Positions 10,186 to 20,400 of a stretch of 64,000 bases of DNA are shown here, one piece after another (within the stretch, counting starts at the first letter, position 1; every line of letters starts with the position of its first letter). The stretch is from an uncultured Pirellulaceae bacterium (GTDB lineage: Bacteria; Planctomycetota; Planctomycetia; Pirellulales; Pirellulaceae). Location of the stretch: contig CALKCK010000019.1 of NCBI GenBank assembly GCA_938083195.1, positions 1 through 64,000 on the forward strand, read 5' to 3'. The notes under the pieces are model-generated. The model was given only the letters and a program-made list of their open reading frames with translations, ran no database searches and was not told where the DNA came from. Made by a program: the position numbers and the translations under genes.

Positions 10186-11367
10186 ATGCGAAGACGTTAT
10201 TCCGTTGCCTTAATCGTAGAGACTTCAAGTAATTACGGACGAAATTTGCTTGACGGAATCGTGCGTTTTAAAAAAACTCAGAGCGATTGGTCTGTTTTTC
10301 TTGAAGAGCAGGATCTTCGCGGAGGCCCACCTGAATGGCTGATTGACTGGAATGGTGATGGAATCATTTGTCGCTCAACGAATCCAGAAATTGCTCAAAT
10401 GGTGCGGTCGCGAAAAATTCCGTTTGTCGATTTAAATGATCGCCGCAGTGGAAATAGCGAGTTCGTTACTTTACGTTCTGACGATCACGCGATTGGTCGT
10501 TTAGGGGCGCGACATTTTATGGGTCGGGGATTTCGGAGTTTCGGGTTTTTTGGATTTGATCAGGAAGCTTGGTCGCGTCGGCGAGAGGAATCGTTCGTCA
10601 AAGAATTAAAACAGAAACGTCATGAGTGCTCCATTTTAAAATCTAAATGGCATGGTTTGTCTAATCGGGAATTGGACCAGCCTCGCAAATTTTCACTGGC
10701 TTATGAGCGTAAGCGAATAACGAGTTGGTTAAAGGGATTGCCCAAACCGGTGGGCATCATGGCAAGTAACGATATTGCGGGAAAGAATATTCTGGATTGC
10801 TGCTTGTTGGCGGAAATCGCTGTGCCGGAACAGGTGGCGGTTTTGGGGGTCGATAATAACGAAGTGATCTGCAATCTATGCGAACCGCCGCTTTCAAGCG
10901 TGATGCCCAATTCTGAGCAAATTGGATTTTCTGCAGCAGAACGTTTGGCAAAATTGATGGCGGGGGAAAAAGTAACGCCGCGGTTGCAGTGTTTTGATCC
11001 ATTGGACGTAAGGCTTCGGCAGTCTTCCAGTGTTTACGCCATTGAAGATCCAGAGTTGGCAACTGCATTGAGCTTTCTCAGGACCAACGCGTGTTTTGGT
11101 ATCTCGGTTAAACAGGTCCTCGAGCACACAAAATTATCACGGAGTTCTCTTGAGCGCCGAATGCGAAAACTTCTCGGCCATTCTCCCCAACAGGAAATTA
11201 GGAATTGCCAACTGAAACAGGTTCGAAGTCTGTTGGCCAAGACGGATATGTCGATCGAACAAATCGCAATTAACTGCGGATTTGAACATCCAGAGTACTT
11301 ACATGTTGTTTTCAAAAGAGAGTTAAACATGACCCCTGGCGATTACCGAAAGGCGCTCAATAAATAG
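10186..11367 (+). CDS. XylR-type AraC family regulator, paralogue of the 1456 gene
   Basis: 393-residue regulator with the same architecture as the gene at 1456: a sugar-sensor domain starting RRYSVALIVETSSNYGRNLL and containing VAVLGVDNNEVICNLCEPPL, then a C-terminal AraC domain with LSRSSLERRMRKLLG and MSIEQIAINCGFEHPEYL and ending in MTPGDYRKAL. An upstream ATG at 10129 would add 19 residues that do not align with the paralogue, so ATG 10186 is preferred. It is divergent from the arylsulfatase gene at 10046, its likely target. The ligand is presumably a monosaccharide released from a sulfated glycan; that is inference. Confidence 0.85.
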   Translation: MRRRYSVALIVETSSNYGRNLLDGIVRFKKTQSDWSVFLEEQDLRGGPPEWLIDWNGDGIICRSTNPEIAQMVRSRKIPFVDLNDRRSGNSEFVTLRSDDHAIGRLGARHFMGRGFRSFGFFGFDQEAWSRRREESFVKELKQKRHECSILKSKWHGLSNRELDQPRKFSLAYERKRITSWLKGLPKPVGIMASNDIAGKNILDCCLLAEIAVPEQVAVLGVDNNEVICNLCEPPLSSVMPNSEQIGFSAAERLAKLMAGEKVTPRLQCFDPLDVRLRQSSSVYAIEDPELATALSFLRTNACFGISVKQVLEHTKLSRSSLERRMRKLLGHSPQQEIRNCQLKQVRSLLAKTDMSIEQIAINCGFEHPEYLHVVFKRELNMTPGDYRKALNK

Positions 11368-11373
11368 ATGCGT

Positions 11374-11398
11374 AACTCACAATGCGATTGAGTGAGTT
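11374..11398. terminator. Possible hairpin between convergent genes
   Basis: AACTCAC / GTGAGTT arms with an 11-base loop, lying between the stop codons of the XylR-type gene (11367) and the FAD oxidoreductase gene (11433). There is no T-run on either side, so a bidirectional terminator role is only suggested by position. Confidence 0.25.
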
Positions 11399-11432
11399 GT
11401 GAAATTTCAAAGAAACACACGAAGGTGGTTCG

Positions 11433-13709
11433 TTATTTAGCTGGCAGGATTTGAATTGCATCGGCGCAAAGGTTGCCAATCGAATTTCCGTGGGACATGA
11501 TGATTGCCGTGGATTCACCTTTTTTGAGATCAAATTCACCGAGAGATACGAAGCCGTGTTCGAGTGTCGGTGCTTTGGTTAAGTCTAAATAAATTGTCTT
11601 CGATTCTATTCCTTGTTCAATTGTGATACGTGCCTTTTGGGTTCGATTTTCGTGGTGCCGATAGGCGAGTCTGATTTCGCATCGTGTATTTTTCTCCGGT
11701 TCCCAAGCAAATCGAATCGAAGCATCCGTATTCGCACCGGCGTAAACATAGTGTTTTCCAATAAAGCCTTTTAGGCCTGTCCCCGCGTTCCAGATTCCTG
11801 TTTTCGTTGCTGAAACATCGTCGATGACGATCCCTGTGATTTTTTTCGGTGAGATGCCTTGGTTTACGACGACTGGTTTGGGTTGCTCCGCGATTGGAAC
11901 ATCGGGAATGGTTAATTTGCCTCCAATGCTCAGTCGGCGTGACCCGCCGGGAAGCTGGAGCAGGCTCTTTAATTCTGGTAAGTGTTTTTGGTAGACCTCT
12001 CGGGGAGAGCACTGGTGAAGGGCGCAAAGAGAAGCGGCTTTCCCAACGACCTCTCCCATCATTCCGCAGGTCTTCATGACACGCACAGTTCCCAGCGCCT
12101 CGTGGGTAACGCTGATGCAGCGGCCTGCCATGAAAAGGTTGTCGATGTTGGCTGAGTAAAAACAGCGGTACGGGACGGGGTAGCCGTAGCTTCTGTCGAC
12201 TCCTTTTCCATGAACTGCTTTGGAAATGAAAGGATTGTTAGGATATTTTTTGGCGTATTGTTCTTTTGGATAATGAAGGTCGATGGACCATGTGCTGGGC
12301 ACAACGCCGTCGGGAAAATCTCGTTTGCCAACGATATCGGCTTCGGTTAGCAGGACGTCGCCCAGCAGTCTTCTCGATTCTCTTGGGCCTCCAATGAATG
12401 CGACCCAGGTCAAAAATGCATTGGGATGTTGAGCCGCTCCGTCTTTGTTTTTCATTGCGTTGAACGCACCGTAAACTGCTCTCAGATTCCAGTCACGAAT
12501 CCCTTCAGCATCTGCCAAGGGATCTTTATCGAATCCACTTTCCCAAAACCACTGACCATGGAAGTCACGGGGGTATGGGAAATCTTTCATGCTCAGGTCC
12601 AGCGCCCAAGGGGTATTGGGGAACTTACTCAGTTGGGTGTCTTGCTGCCAACGCCACATGTTGCTCATTCCCATTCGGCCGCCGGGAGTCATGTCGTTCT
12701 CTGCTCCGGCAAGAGTTCCAATCGTGCCGTGTCCAGTACAGTCTACAAATTGGGTGCCGGAAAATCGTTTTAATTCGCTGGAGAGCGTGTCAAATGCAAG
12801 AATCGATTTAATGGAATTCTCTGACGAAAGTTCAACTTGATAGGCATGGTGATTAAGGAATAGATCGATATTTTTTTCGGCGCGGACCAACGATTCTTTT
12901 TTGTCGTCTTCGAACTCTGCGTAGGTGCCGGGAGATTTTGTGGCCTGATCTGAGAATTCATTGACGATTTCACCAATTCTCGGATAACGGCCCCGGCGAA
13001 TATTCCCCTTTGCCCAAACACGAACTTCGCTGGATCCGTTCCCGCCGAGCACGCCTCGGTTTTGAACCAAGGCAACTTTGCAGCCCATTCTTGCGGCTGA
13101 TAGAGAGGCTGCAACTCCAGCATAGCCTCCACCGATCACGACTAAATCGTAGCCACTTTGATTGACCGGTTTTTCAGAGATGTTTGATAATTGACGGCGC
13201 CACGAAGGGAGGATTTCCGTGGTTGCCGGGGGAGTCCAGTCAGGATCAAGCGAGAACGCAATTGCATCGCAACGACCGTCAAAGCCGGTCAGATCATGAA
13301 GAGCGAGTTCGTTCTGCTTTTTATCAATTTGGACGGTTCCACCGTTTTGCCAGAACCAGTTTTCCCCTTTCACTCCAAACTTTTGCTCCAACGGCACACC
13401 ATTGAGGTGTAATTCAAATTTCCCAGGTTGGCCCGGTGCCTTCCAGCGTGCCACCCAGTCTTTTGTGCGGACCCAAACGTTGTAGCGTCCCGTCGCCGGG
13501 AAATCGATGGTTGTTTTTGCATCAGCCACTGGTTTTCCGAGGCCGTGTGCAAGCAGATAGGGAGAACCCATTTCATGAATGAATTGGGTATCGAGTTTCC
13601 ACCCACCAGGTTCTGAAAAACTTTCCGCCTCGACGAGCAGCGTCTGAGAAATGCCGGTAGAAATCAAACCCAGTAAGATTGTCAGGCTTAAGACAAAACG
13701 AGTACCCAT
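11433..13709 (-). CDS. Secreted FAD-dependent oxidoreductase with flanking beta-sandwich domains
   Basis: 758 residues with a signal peptide (1-22). Residues about 23-155 resemble a carbohydrate-binding beta-sandwich: LLVEAESF near the start, then FPATGRYNVWVRTKDW. Residues about 186-600 are an FAD-dependent oxidoreductase of the FAD_oxidored type, with the dinucleotide-binding motif VIGGGYAGVAASLSAARMG (GxGxxG at 193-198) and a late LFMAGRCISVTHEALGTVR segment. Residues about 625-758 resemble the golvesin/xanthan-lyase C-terminal domain (IVIDDVSA, ending ADAIQILPAK). This suggests an extracytoplasmic enzyme acting on a glycan-derived substrate; the reaction is unknown. Start ATG 13709 has a weak AGAGA ahead. 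Lies 38 bp downstream of the arginine decarboxylase gene on the same strand. Confidence 0.8.
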   Translation of the reverse strand: MGTRFVLSLTILLGLISTGISQTLLVEAESFSEPGGWKLDTQFIHEMGSPYLLAHGLGKPVADAKTTIDFPATGRYNVWVRTKDWVARWKAPGQPGKFELHLNGVPLEQKFGVKGENWFWQNGGTVQIDKKQNELALHDLTGFDGRCDAIAFSLDPDWTPPATTEILPSWRRQLSNISEKPVNQSGYDLVVIGGGYAGVAASLSAARMGCKVALVQNRGVLGGNGSSEVRVWAKGNIRRGRYPRIGEIVNEFSDQATKSPGTYAEFEDDKKESLVRAEKNIDLFLNHHAYQVELSSENSIKSILAFDTLSSELKRFSGTQFVDCTGHGTIGTLAGAENDMTPGGRMGMSNMWRWQQDTQLSKFPNTPWALDLSMKDFPYPRDFHGQWFWESGFDKDPLADAEGIRDWNLRAVYGAFNAMKNKDGAAQHPNAFLTWVAFIGGPRESRRLLGDVLLTEADIVGKRDFPDGVVPSTWSIDLHYPKEQYAKKYPNNPFISKAVHGKGVDRSYGYPVPYRCFYSANIDNLFMAGRCISVTHEALGTVRVMKTCGMMGEVVGKAASLCALHQCSPREVYQKHLPELKSLLQLPGGSRRLSIGGKLTIPDVPIAEQPKPVVVNQGISPKKITGIVIDDVSATKTGIWNAGTGLKGFIGKHYVYAGANTDASIRFAWEPEKNTRCEIRLAYRHHENRTQKARITIEQGIESKTIYLDLTKAPTLEHGFVSLGEFDLKKGESTAIIMSHGNSIGNLCADAIQILPAK

Positions 13710-13747
13710 GATTTCTCTTTTATTACTGTGTGGAAAGGCAGTGAAAT

Positions 13748-15742
13748 TTAGTGTTCAAAATAAGTATATCCGCGGAGGCTCTCGCGAAACAGATTCAAGA
13801 TTTCGTTTCGCTGGGCGACAGTGATTTTCCCGTTACTCAATGCGGTATCGGTGCGTTTTTCAAATTGAGAAAATAGATCTTCCGTTTGGTACTCAACGTA
13901 ACTTAACACATCTCTAATGCTGTCGCCTTCGAGTTCGTGGACAAACTCTAATTGCCCTTCGCTGGTAACTCTGACGCTAACGACGTGAGTGTCGCCGAAT
14001 AAATTGTGTAAATCGCCTAGCGTTTCCTGATAGGCTCCAACGAGGAACACACCGAGGCAATATTCTTCACCTTCGACGATCGGGTGTAATCTAAGTGTGT
14101 TGGTGTTGGATTTGGTTCCCACAAATTGGTTGAGTTGGCCATCACAATCACAAGTTAAATCCCCAATAATAGCGTTTCGAGTCGGTTCTTCGTCGAGACG
14201 TTGCAATGGCATTACTGGGAAGACTTGTTGAATGGCCCAGGCGTCGGGAAGTGATTGAAAAACGCTAAAATTCCCGTAGTAAATATCTGAGAGTGAGTCT
14301 TTGATGGTTTGCAGGCTTGCCGGAGGGCGTGTCATTTCGGGCACGCGGTCGGCGATTTGATGGAGAATCGTCAGGCAGATATTTTCAGCAATTGCCCGTT
14401 CGCGCAAGCTTAGTTCTCCATTCTGAAATGCTTTTCTTGCCTGATCGCGGTAGTAAATCGCGTCGTTGAAGTTTTCTTGCAGGCGTCTGACTTCGATATG
14501 TCGCAGCGTATCAATCAGGAAATCAATGGATGAATGGATGTTTTCTGGAAGCGGGTCGGGAAGTGGTTGCGGTTGGAAGTCATTGACATCGAGAATGTTG
14601 AACAGAAGCACAGACATTGGTGCGACGGTCCAGCGACCTGATTCCGAAATAATTGTAGGGTGAGGGATGTCATGGGGGCTGAGGGCTGCCATGATTGCCT
14701 CGACAATATCGACACAGTACTCGTCGAGGTCATAATTTCGACTGTGCCCATCGATGCTGGCCGACCCGTCATAATCGACGGCGAGTCCACCACCGATGTC
14801 AAAATATCCCATCGGAGCGCCTTCTTCGATGAGATTAACATAGAATCGACAGGCCTCGGTAATGCCGTCACGGACATTGCGAATATTTGGTACTTGGCTA
14901 CCGAGATGGAAATGCAGCATCTTCAGTGAATCCAGCATTCCAGCCTCGCGGAGGCTGTCAATAATTTCAATCAGTTGCAGTGTTGATAAACCGAACAGGC
15001 TACGGTCTCCAGCGTCTCGACTCCAGTGTCCATCAACGGCAGTGGAGAGTTTCAAACGAACCCCAATGCAAGGCGTAACTCCCCAGTGATTTGCACGGTC
15101 AAGGATCATCGGTAGTTCCTTGGGAGTTTCGATGACGAAAAAGACTTGAAGGCCCATCGCAAGTGCTTGTAATCCGAGATCGATGTATTCCAGATCTTTG
15201 TAGCCATTGCAGATGATCAGGCTTTCAGGAGATGGAAGGGTCGCCAATGCGATCAAGAGTTCGGCTTTACTTCCCGCTTCGAGTCCGTAATTGAACCGCT
15301 CTCCGAATCTGGCGATTTCTGCAATCACGTGACTCTGTTGATTTACCTTAATCGGAAAAACGCCGCGATACTCGCTTTTGTAATTGGTCTGAGCAATGGC
15401 CGATGCAAATCCCTGATGGAGTTGAGTTATACGGTCATCCACTAGATTTTCGAACCGGAGCATGACTGGCATGTCGAGTCCGCGCTGTTTTAGACCCTCG
15501 AGTATTTCCGAGAACTCAATCGTCTTGACGCCTGCCGGGGTTGGTGCCTGAACGGTTGCGTTTCCCGATTCGGAGATTCCAAAATAGTCTAGTCCCCATC
15601 GCTGAATACCGTATAGGTCTCTCGCTTGATCGAGTGTCCAAGTAGGTTCCGTGAAGGTCTCATCTGTTTTTTTTTCGGTGCGACGATGTGCCGGATCGCG
15701 ACGCGAGGTTTCGTTGGGAAAAGCTGGTTCAGGTGTTGTCAA
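13748..15742 (-). CDS. speA: Biosynthetic arginine decarboxylase
   Basis: PLP-dependent enzyme converting arginine to agmatine for polyamine synthesis. About 664 residues, the usual SpeA size. The PLP-lysine region is GVFPIKVNQQSHVI; other family segments are GLEAGSKAELLIAL, LIICNGYKDLEYI, HFHLGSQVPNIR and MGYFDIGGGLAVDYDGS, and a C-terminal DLTCDCDGQLNQF. No ATG is available near the N-terminus. The frame opens at a TTG at 15775 without a ribosome binding site. A second TTG at 15742 has GAGG eight bases upstream, so I chose it; the conserved region begins about 35 residues later in either case. Confidence 0.93.
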   Translation of the reverse strand: MTTPEPAFPNETSRRDPAHRRTEKKTDETFTEPTWTLDQARDLYGIQRWGLDYFGISESGNATVQAPTPAGVKTIEFSEILEGLKQRGLDMPVMLRFENLVDDRITQLHQGFASAIAQTNYKSEYRGVFPIKVNQQSHVIAEIARFGERFNYGLEAGSKAELLIALATLPSPESLIICNGYKDLEYIDLGLQALAMGLQVFFVIETPKELPMILDRANHWGVTPCIGVRLKLSTAVDGHWSRDAGDRSLFGLSTLQLIEIIDSLREAGMLDSLKMLHFHLGSQVPNIRNVRDGITEACRFYVNLIEEGAPMGYFDIGGGLAVDYDGSASIDGHSRNYDLDEYCVDIVEAIMAALSPHDIPHPTIISESGRWTVAPMSVLLFNILDVNDFQPQPLPDPLPENIHSSIDFLIDTLRHIEVRRLQENFNDAIYYRDQARKAFQNGELSLRERAIAENICLTILHQIADRVPEMTRPPASLQTIKDSLSDIYYGNFSVFQSLPDAWAIQQVFPVMPLQRLDEEPTRNAIIGDLTCDCDGQLNQFVGTKSNTNTLRLHPIVEGEEYCLGVFLVGAYQETLGDLHNLFGDTHVVSVRVTSEGQLEFVHELEGDSIRDVLSYVEYQTEDLFSQFEKRTDTALSNGKITVAQRNEILNLFRESLRGYTYFEH

Positions 15743-15912
15743 TGAATGGCCCTCGAGTGCCAGATGAAGTGCCAAGGAAAGTGTTTTAGAGAATCCATCG
15801 TATCAGAGAAAAGTTTTTTTAGTATGGGATTTCTAAAAATCCAAGAGCTTTCAATGGCTGCTGTTTTTGTGGTTTGCGTGGGCGTTTTGCCATCCGCGTT
15901 GCGAAACTAAAA

Positions 15913-17379
15913 TTAAGCTAAAATTTCATGAACGACTCGACCGTGAACATCAGTCAGTCGAAATTGTCTTCCTTGAAACCGGTAGGTTAATTCTTCGTGA
16001 TTAATTCCAAGAAGATGCAATAGCGTTGCCTGTAGGTCATGGATGTGAACACCATCACTGGCGACGTTCATAGCGAGTTCGTCGGTTTCGCCGTAGCTAA
16101 GGCCGGGCTTGAGACCCCCTCCGGCCATCCACGTTGTGTAGGCATAGGGGTGGTGGTCGCGTCCCCATTGTTTTCGATTGTTGATGTCTCCCTGAATAAA
16201 TGGAGTACGCCCGAATTCTCCACTCCAGAGAACGAGTGTGTCGTCGAGCATTCCGCGTTGTTTCAGATCCATTACCAAAGCCGCACTTGCCTGATCAGTG
16301 TCCCGACATTGAGTGTAAAACTCGGTGGTCAAGCTTCGGTGTTGATCCCAGCCAGCGTGCATCAGTTGAGTGAAACTGACACCTCGTTCGGCAAGTCGAC
16401 GCGCCATCAAGCAGTTGTGCGCAAACGAACCGGGTTCTTCGACACCGGGTCCATACATTTCAAGAATAGAACGAGGTTCATCGGAAAGATCCGTCAACTC
16501 GGGAACGCTCGCCTGCATTTGAAATGCCATCTCATACTGAGCAATTCGGGTTGCGATTTCTGGGTCCCCAAATTCTTCAAGTTGCATTTGGTTTAACCGA
16601 GCGATGTTGTCCAGCCACCCGCGGCGCATTTCACGTGTTATGCCGTCAGGATTAGAAAGGTAGAGGACCGGATCGCCAGATCCGCGAAATTTTACCCCCT
16701 GGTGTTTGGATGGTAAAAAGCCACTTCCCCAGTAGAAATCGTAGAAAATTTGTCCGCAGGTCGTGTTTTTTGATACGGAGGTCATGACGATGAAATTTGG
16801 AAGGTCATCCACTTCGCTTCCCAGACCATAGTTCATCCAGCTTCCCAGTGTCGGCCGGCCTGGTATCTGAGCGCCGCTCAGTAAGAAGCTGATCGCTGGA
16901 GCGTGGTTGACCGCGTCGGTGTGCATGCCTTTTACAAATGTTAATTCATCCGCGATCGAAGCAGTGTAGGGGAGCATGTCACTGACCCAGGCTCCAGAAT
17001 TTCCTCGCTGGTGAAACGGTTCAATGGGAGCCAGCATTAATTTTCCATCGGGTTTGCCGGTCATCGTACTGAATCGTTTTCCAGCAACGAATTCTTCAGG
17101 CACAGGCTGTCCGTGCATTTGGGCTAATTTTGGTTTCCAGTCAAATAGATCAGCATGAGAAGGGCCGCCGTTTTGAATCAATGCAATCACGCGTTTTGCC
17201 TTGGGAGCAAAATGAGGAATGCCGGGTAGGCCGCCGATGTGCGGCTCGGGCCGCGGTTCACTAGCAATTCCAGAACGGTTTAACAGGCTCGCCAACGCTG
17301 CGGATCCAATTCCGCTTGCCGTACGACCAAAAAATTCGCGTCGCGTCGAATGCAATGTTTTTTGTTCTTGAAAATTCAT
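15913..17379 (-). CDS. DUF1501 protein, Tat-exported
   Basis: 488-residue DUF1501 protein, a family in the alkaline-phosphatase/sulfatase superfamily. The N-terminus has a twin-arginine signal (TRREFFGRTASGIGSAALAS). Family segments are RVIALIQNGGPSHADLFDWKP, DTLVLWSGEFGRTPF and GRDHHPYAYTTWMAGGG, ending with the ELTYRFQGRQFRLTDVHG tail. Enzymatic role unproven. It follows the cytochrome-like gene at 17436-20450 by 56 bp, and the two probably form a functional pair, as the same order occurs twice more in this window. Confidence 0.88.
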   Translation of the reverse strand: MNFQEQKTLHSTRREFFGRTASGIGSAALASLLNRSGIASEPRPEPHIGGLPGIPHFAPKAKRVIALIQNGGPSHADLFDWKPKLAQMHGQPVPEEFVAGKRFSTMTGKPDGKLMLAPIEPFHQRGNSGAWVSDMLPYTASIADELTFVKGMHTDAVNHAPAISFLLSGAQIPGRPTLGSWMNYGLGSEVDDLPNFIVMTSVSKNTTCGQIFYDFYWGSGFLPSKHQGVKFRGSGDPVLYLSNPDGITREMRRGWLDNIARLNQMQLEEFGDPEIATRIAQYEMAFQMQASVPELTDLSDEPRSILEMYGPGVEEPGSFAHNCLMARRLAERGVSFTQLMHAGWDQHRSLTTEFYTQCRDTDQASAALVMDLKQRGMLDDTLVLWSGEFGRTPFIQGDINNRKQWGRDHHPYAYTTWMAGGGLKPGLSYGETDELAMNVASDGVHIHDLQATLLHLLGINHEELTYRFQGRQFRLTDVHGRVVHEILA

Positions 17380-17435
17380 AGCCGGTACGGGTTTGTTGAT
17401 TCGTGGGGAGTTTGGTTTTTAGTTTGTCACTTGGG

Positions 17436-20400
17436 CTATTGCCGTGTCAGGCTTTCATCGAGGTTCAAAACGGCGATGCAAAGGTTAGTCCAAGAAGCTA
17501 GTTCAACGGGATCGAGGCTAGAGTCCACCGGTGAATCGCCGACTCCCAAAAAAGCAATTACATTGTCATTATTCGCGGCGAATTGTTGACGGTCTCGCTC
17601 CAATCCGGCAAGGAGGATTGGGATTTCTTTCTCGCGCGGCAAACGCGTCAATATTCGCTGGTAAATTTTCTTTAGTGTTTCTTGGTCTGTTGATTTTTCT
17701 TTCAGTGCGCTACCGGCGAGCAATCGAGCTGCCTCGACATAGGTCGTATTGTTGAGAGTATTCAGGGCGTGAAGCGGCGTGTTCGTCCGGTAGGAAATGA
17801 CGGAACATGTCATTCGGTCGGCATTGTCGAAAATCATAGTCGGCGCGGCGATCCGTCGCCAGAATGTGTAGATTGATCGTCGGTAAAGCGCGTCTCCCGA
17901 ACTCTGCCGGTAAGTTTTTTTACCAAAACTAGCTTCTTCCCAAACCCCCTTCGGTTGATAGCTGTTGACCGGGCGGCCACCAATTTCTCGTACAAGTCGT
18001 CCGCTGGCTGCGAGGGCGTAATCACGAATCATCCACGAGGGAATTCGAAACCTCGATGCTCGGGCGAGAAGACGATTGTCGGGGTCGAGTTCGCGTAAGG
18101 AGGGGGATGTCTGTGAGGATTGGCGATAGGTTCGACTATTTAAAATCAACTGGATCATATGTTTTGTGTCCCAACCGCAATCCCGATATTCAGCAGCCAG
18201 CCAATCTAGTAATTCTGGATGGCTCGGCGGTTCCCCCTGGACCCCAAAATCTTCCAAAGTTTTAACTAATCCAGTGTTGAAGAACTTGGCCCAAATTCGA
18301 TTGATTGAAACACGCGGTGTCAGAGGGTTGTCGGCTGAAAAAAGCCAATTCGCAAGTGCGAGTCGATTGGGGGAGATATCTTCTGGTAGCGGGGCCAGCA
18401 TTTCAGGCACGCGCATGGAGACTTCGTTTAATGGATCTTCGTAGGACCCCCGGTTCAGCCGATAGGTTTTTCGAACCTTTGGTCGATCAGCCATGACCAT
18501 GACCTTGGGGTACGCTTTCGCTAGAGATTTAATTTGACTGGTAATTGAGTTAATGTTTTTGGCTTGCGTTTGGTAAACAGCATCAGACTCGATGTGGGTG
18601 CGGTGGATTAGTTCGAGTTGTTCTGGGGATCGCGACTCGATTGGTTGCTGCAAAGCTGCCAGTAACTGTTTTGTATCGCCAGCGAGCGTTGGGTTTTTCT
18701 GCTCGGTGAGGGAGATTCTCAGTCTCCCAATATTGTGTTTTTCATATATTGATTCGTGTTTGAGTACGAATTTGATTTTTGCATTAGGCGACAAGGTGAC
18801 TGGTTTTTCAAACGAGAAGATGGCCTCGCGCTCCCGCTGCATATTCTTATCGGGAGCCAAGACTGCCCATCCTGATTGGGCATTTGCATCAATTGCTAAT
18901 TGGACACCATGACCCGGTTGTTCGTAATCAGCTTGAGCTTTTTTGAATGGAAGGCGGGTCGGAGGCTTTCCTGTTTCGATGAGATATGCGGAAAAATCAG
19001 TTAAGACAAAATTGGAACTGTTCGATCGCGTGAGACCACCGGCAGTCATCGACGCGTGTTTGAGGGTTTCCAAGCGAATGGCTTGGATAGTGGCGAGATC
19101 TGATTTGCCAGTGAGTTCGTAATTATCATTGACGGGATTGGCTCCCGAGGTGAGCAGCGAACCATCATTGGAATAAGCTAAATCGGCCTTCTGGGCGGAG
19201 TAGGATTCGGGGTGCCAGACGGACCAAGTATTTTTGTCTTGGATTTGTTTGGTTTGGGTCAATTCCCAATCACTTTGTTTTTGCTTAAGTGCCTCAACAA
19301 GGCGTTCTTGTTCTGATTCTAATTTGGTTAATTCGTTCTTCAGCTTTGCCAATTGTAATCGTTGGGTTTGATCGGGCACGGATAGTACGGGGGCTGTTTG
19401 AGCATTACCGCCAGCGCCGGTTACCGGCGTTTGGTTGAAAAATGCAAACAGACTGTAGTAGTCATCTTGTGTCAGTTGATCGTATTTGTGGTCGTGGCAG
19501 CGACAGCAATTGAAGGTGAGGCCGAGCCAAACAGTGCCGGTTGTTTCGGCCATGTCCATCACATAGTCGATTCGATTTTCCTCTGGAATCCTGCCCCCCT
19601 CACCGTTGATGGGATGATTTCGATTGAATCCGGTTGCCAGAATTTGCTCTTCCGTTGGTTGGGTCAAAAGATCGCCAGCGATTTGCCATTTAGAAAACTG
19701 ATCGAAGGGGAGATTGTCATTGAACGCACCAATTACCCAATCTCGCCATGGCCACATGGTCCGTTCGTTGTCGCCTTGGTAGCCGTTGGTATCGGCGTAC
19801 CTTGCTGAATCGAGCCAGTCCCAAGCCATACGCTCACCATAGGCAGGTGATTGGAGCATTCTCTCAACCATTTGCTGATAGGCGTTCGGTGAATTGTCTG
19901 CAAGAAACGTATCGATTTGCTCAATAGTTGGTGGTAAACCGGTCAGGTCAAGGCTTACTCGTCGAAGTAATGTTCGGCGGTCGGCAATCGGTGAAAACTC
20001 AAGGCCTTGCTGATGCAGTTGCTGTTGGACAAAAAAATCAATCGCGTTGCTTGACTTGATCTCTGGCTTAACGATCGGTTTGTAGGCCCAGTGTTGTCCC
20101 CATTTCCCACCTTCATCAATCCATTTTTGGATCAATAAAATTTGGTCGGGGGTTAAACTCCGGTGTGAATCCGGAGGGGGCATTTGTTCGTCAGGATCAT
20201 CCGATTGAATGCGCGAATACAATTCACTGGAATTAGCATCAAACGCGATGATTGATTGTTTTGCTTCTTCTTCAATATCGAGCCGGAGGTCGGAGGCCCG
20301 CTGTTTCGCATCAGGCCCATGGCAAAAATAGCAGTTCTCAGCAAGGATGGGTTGAATGTCTCTCGCAAAATCTACCGGCTCTTCAGCGACCGATGTCATT

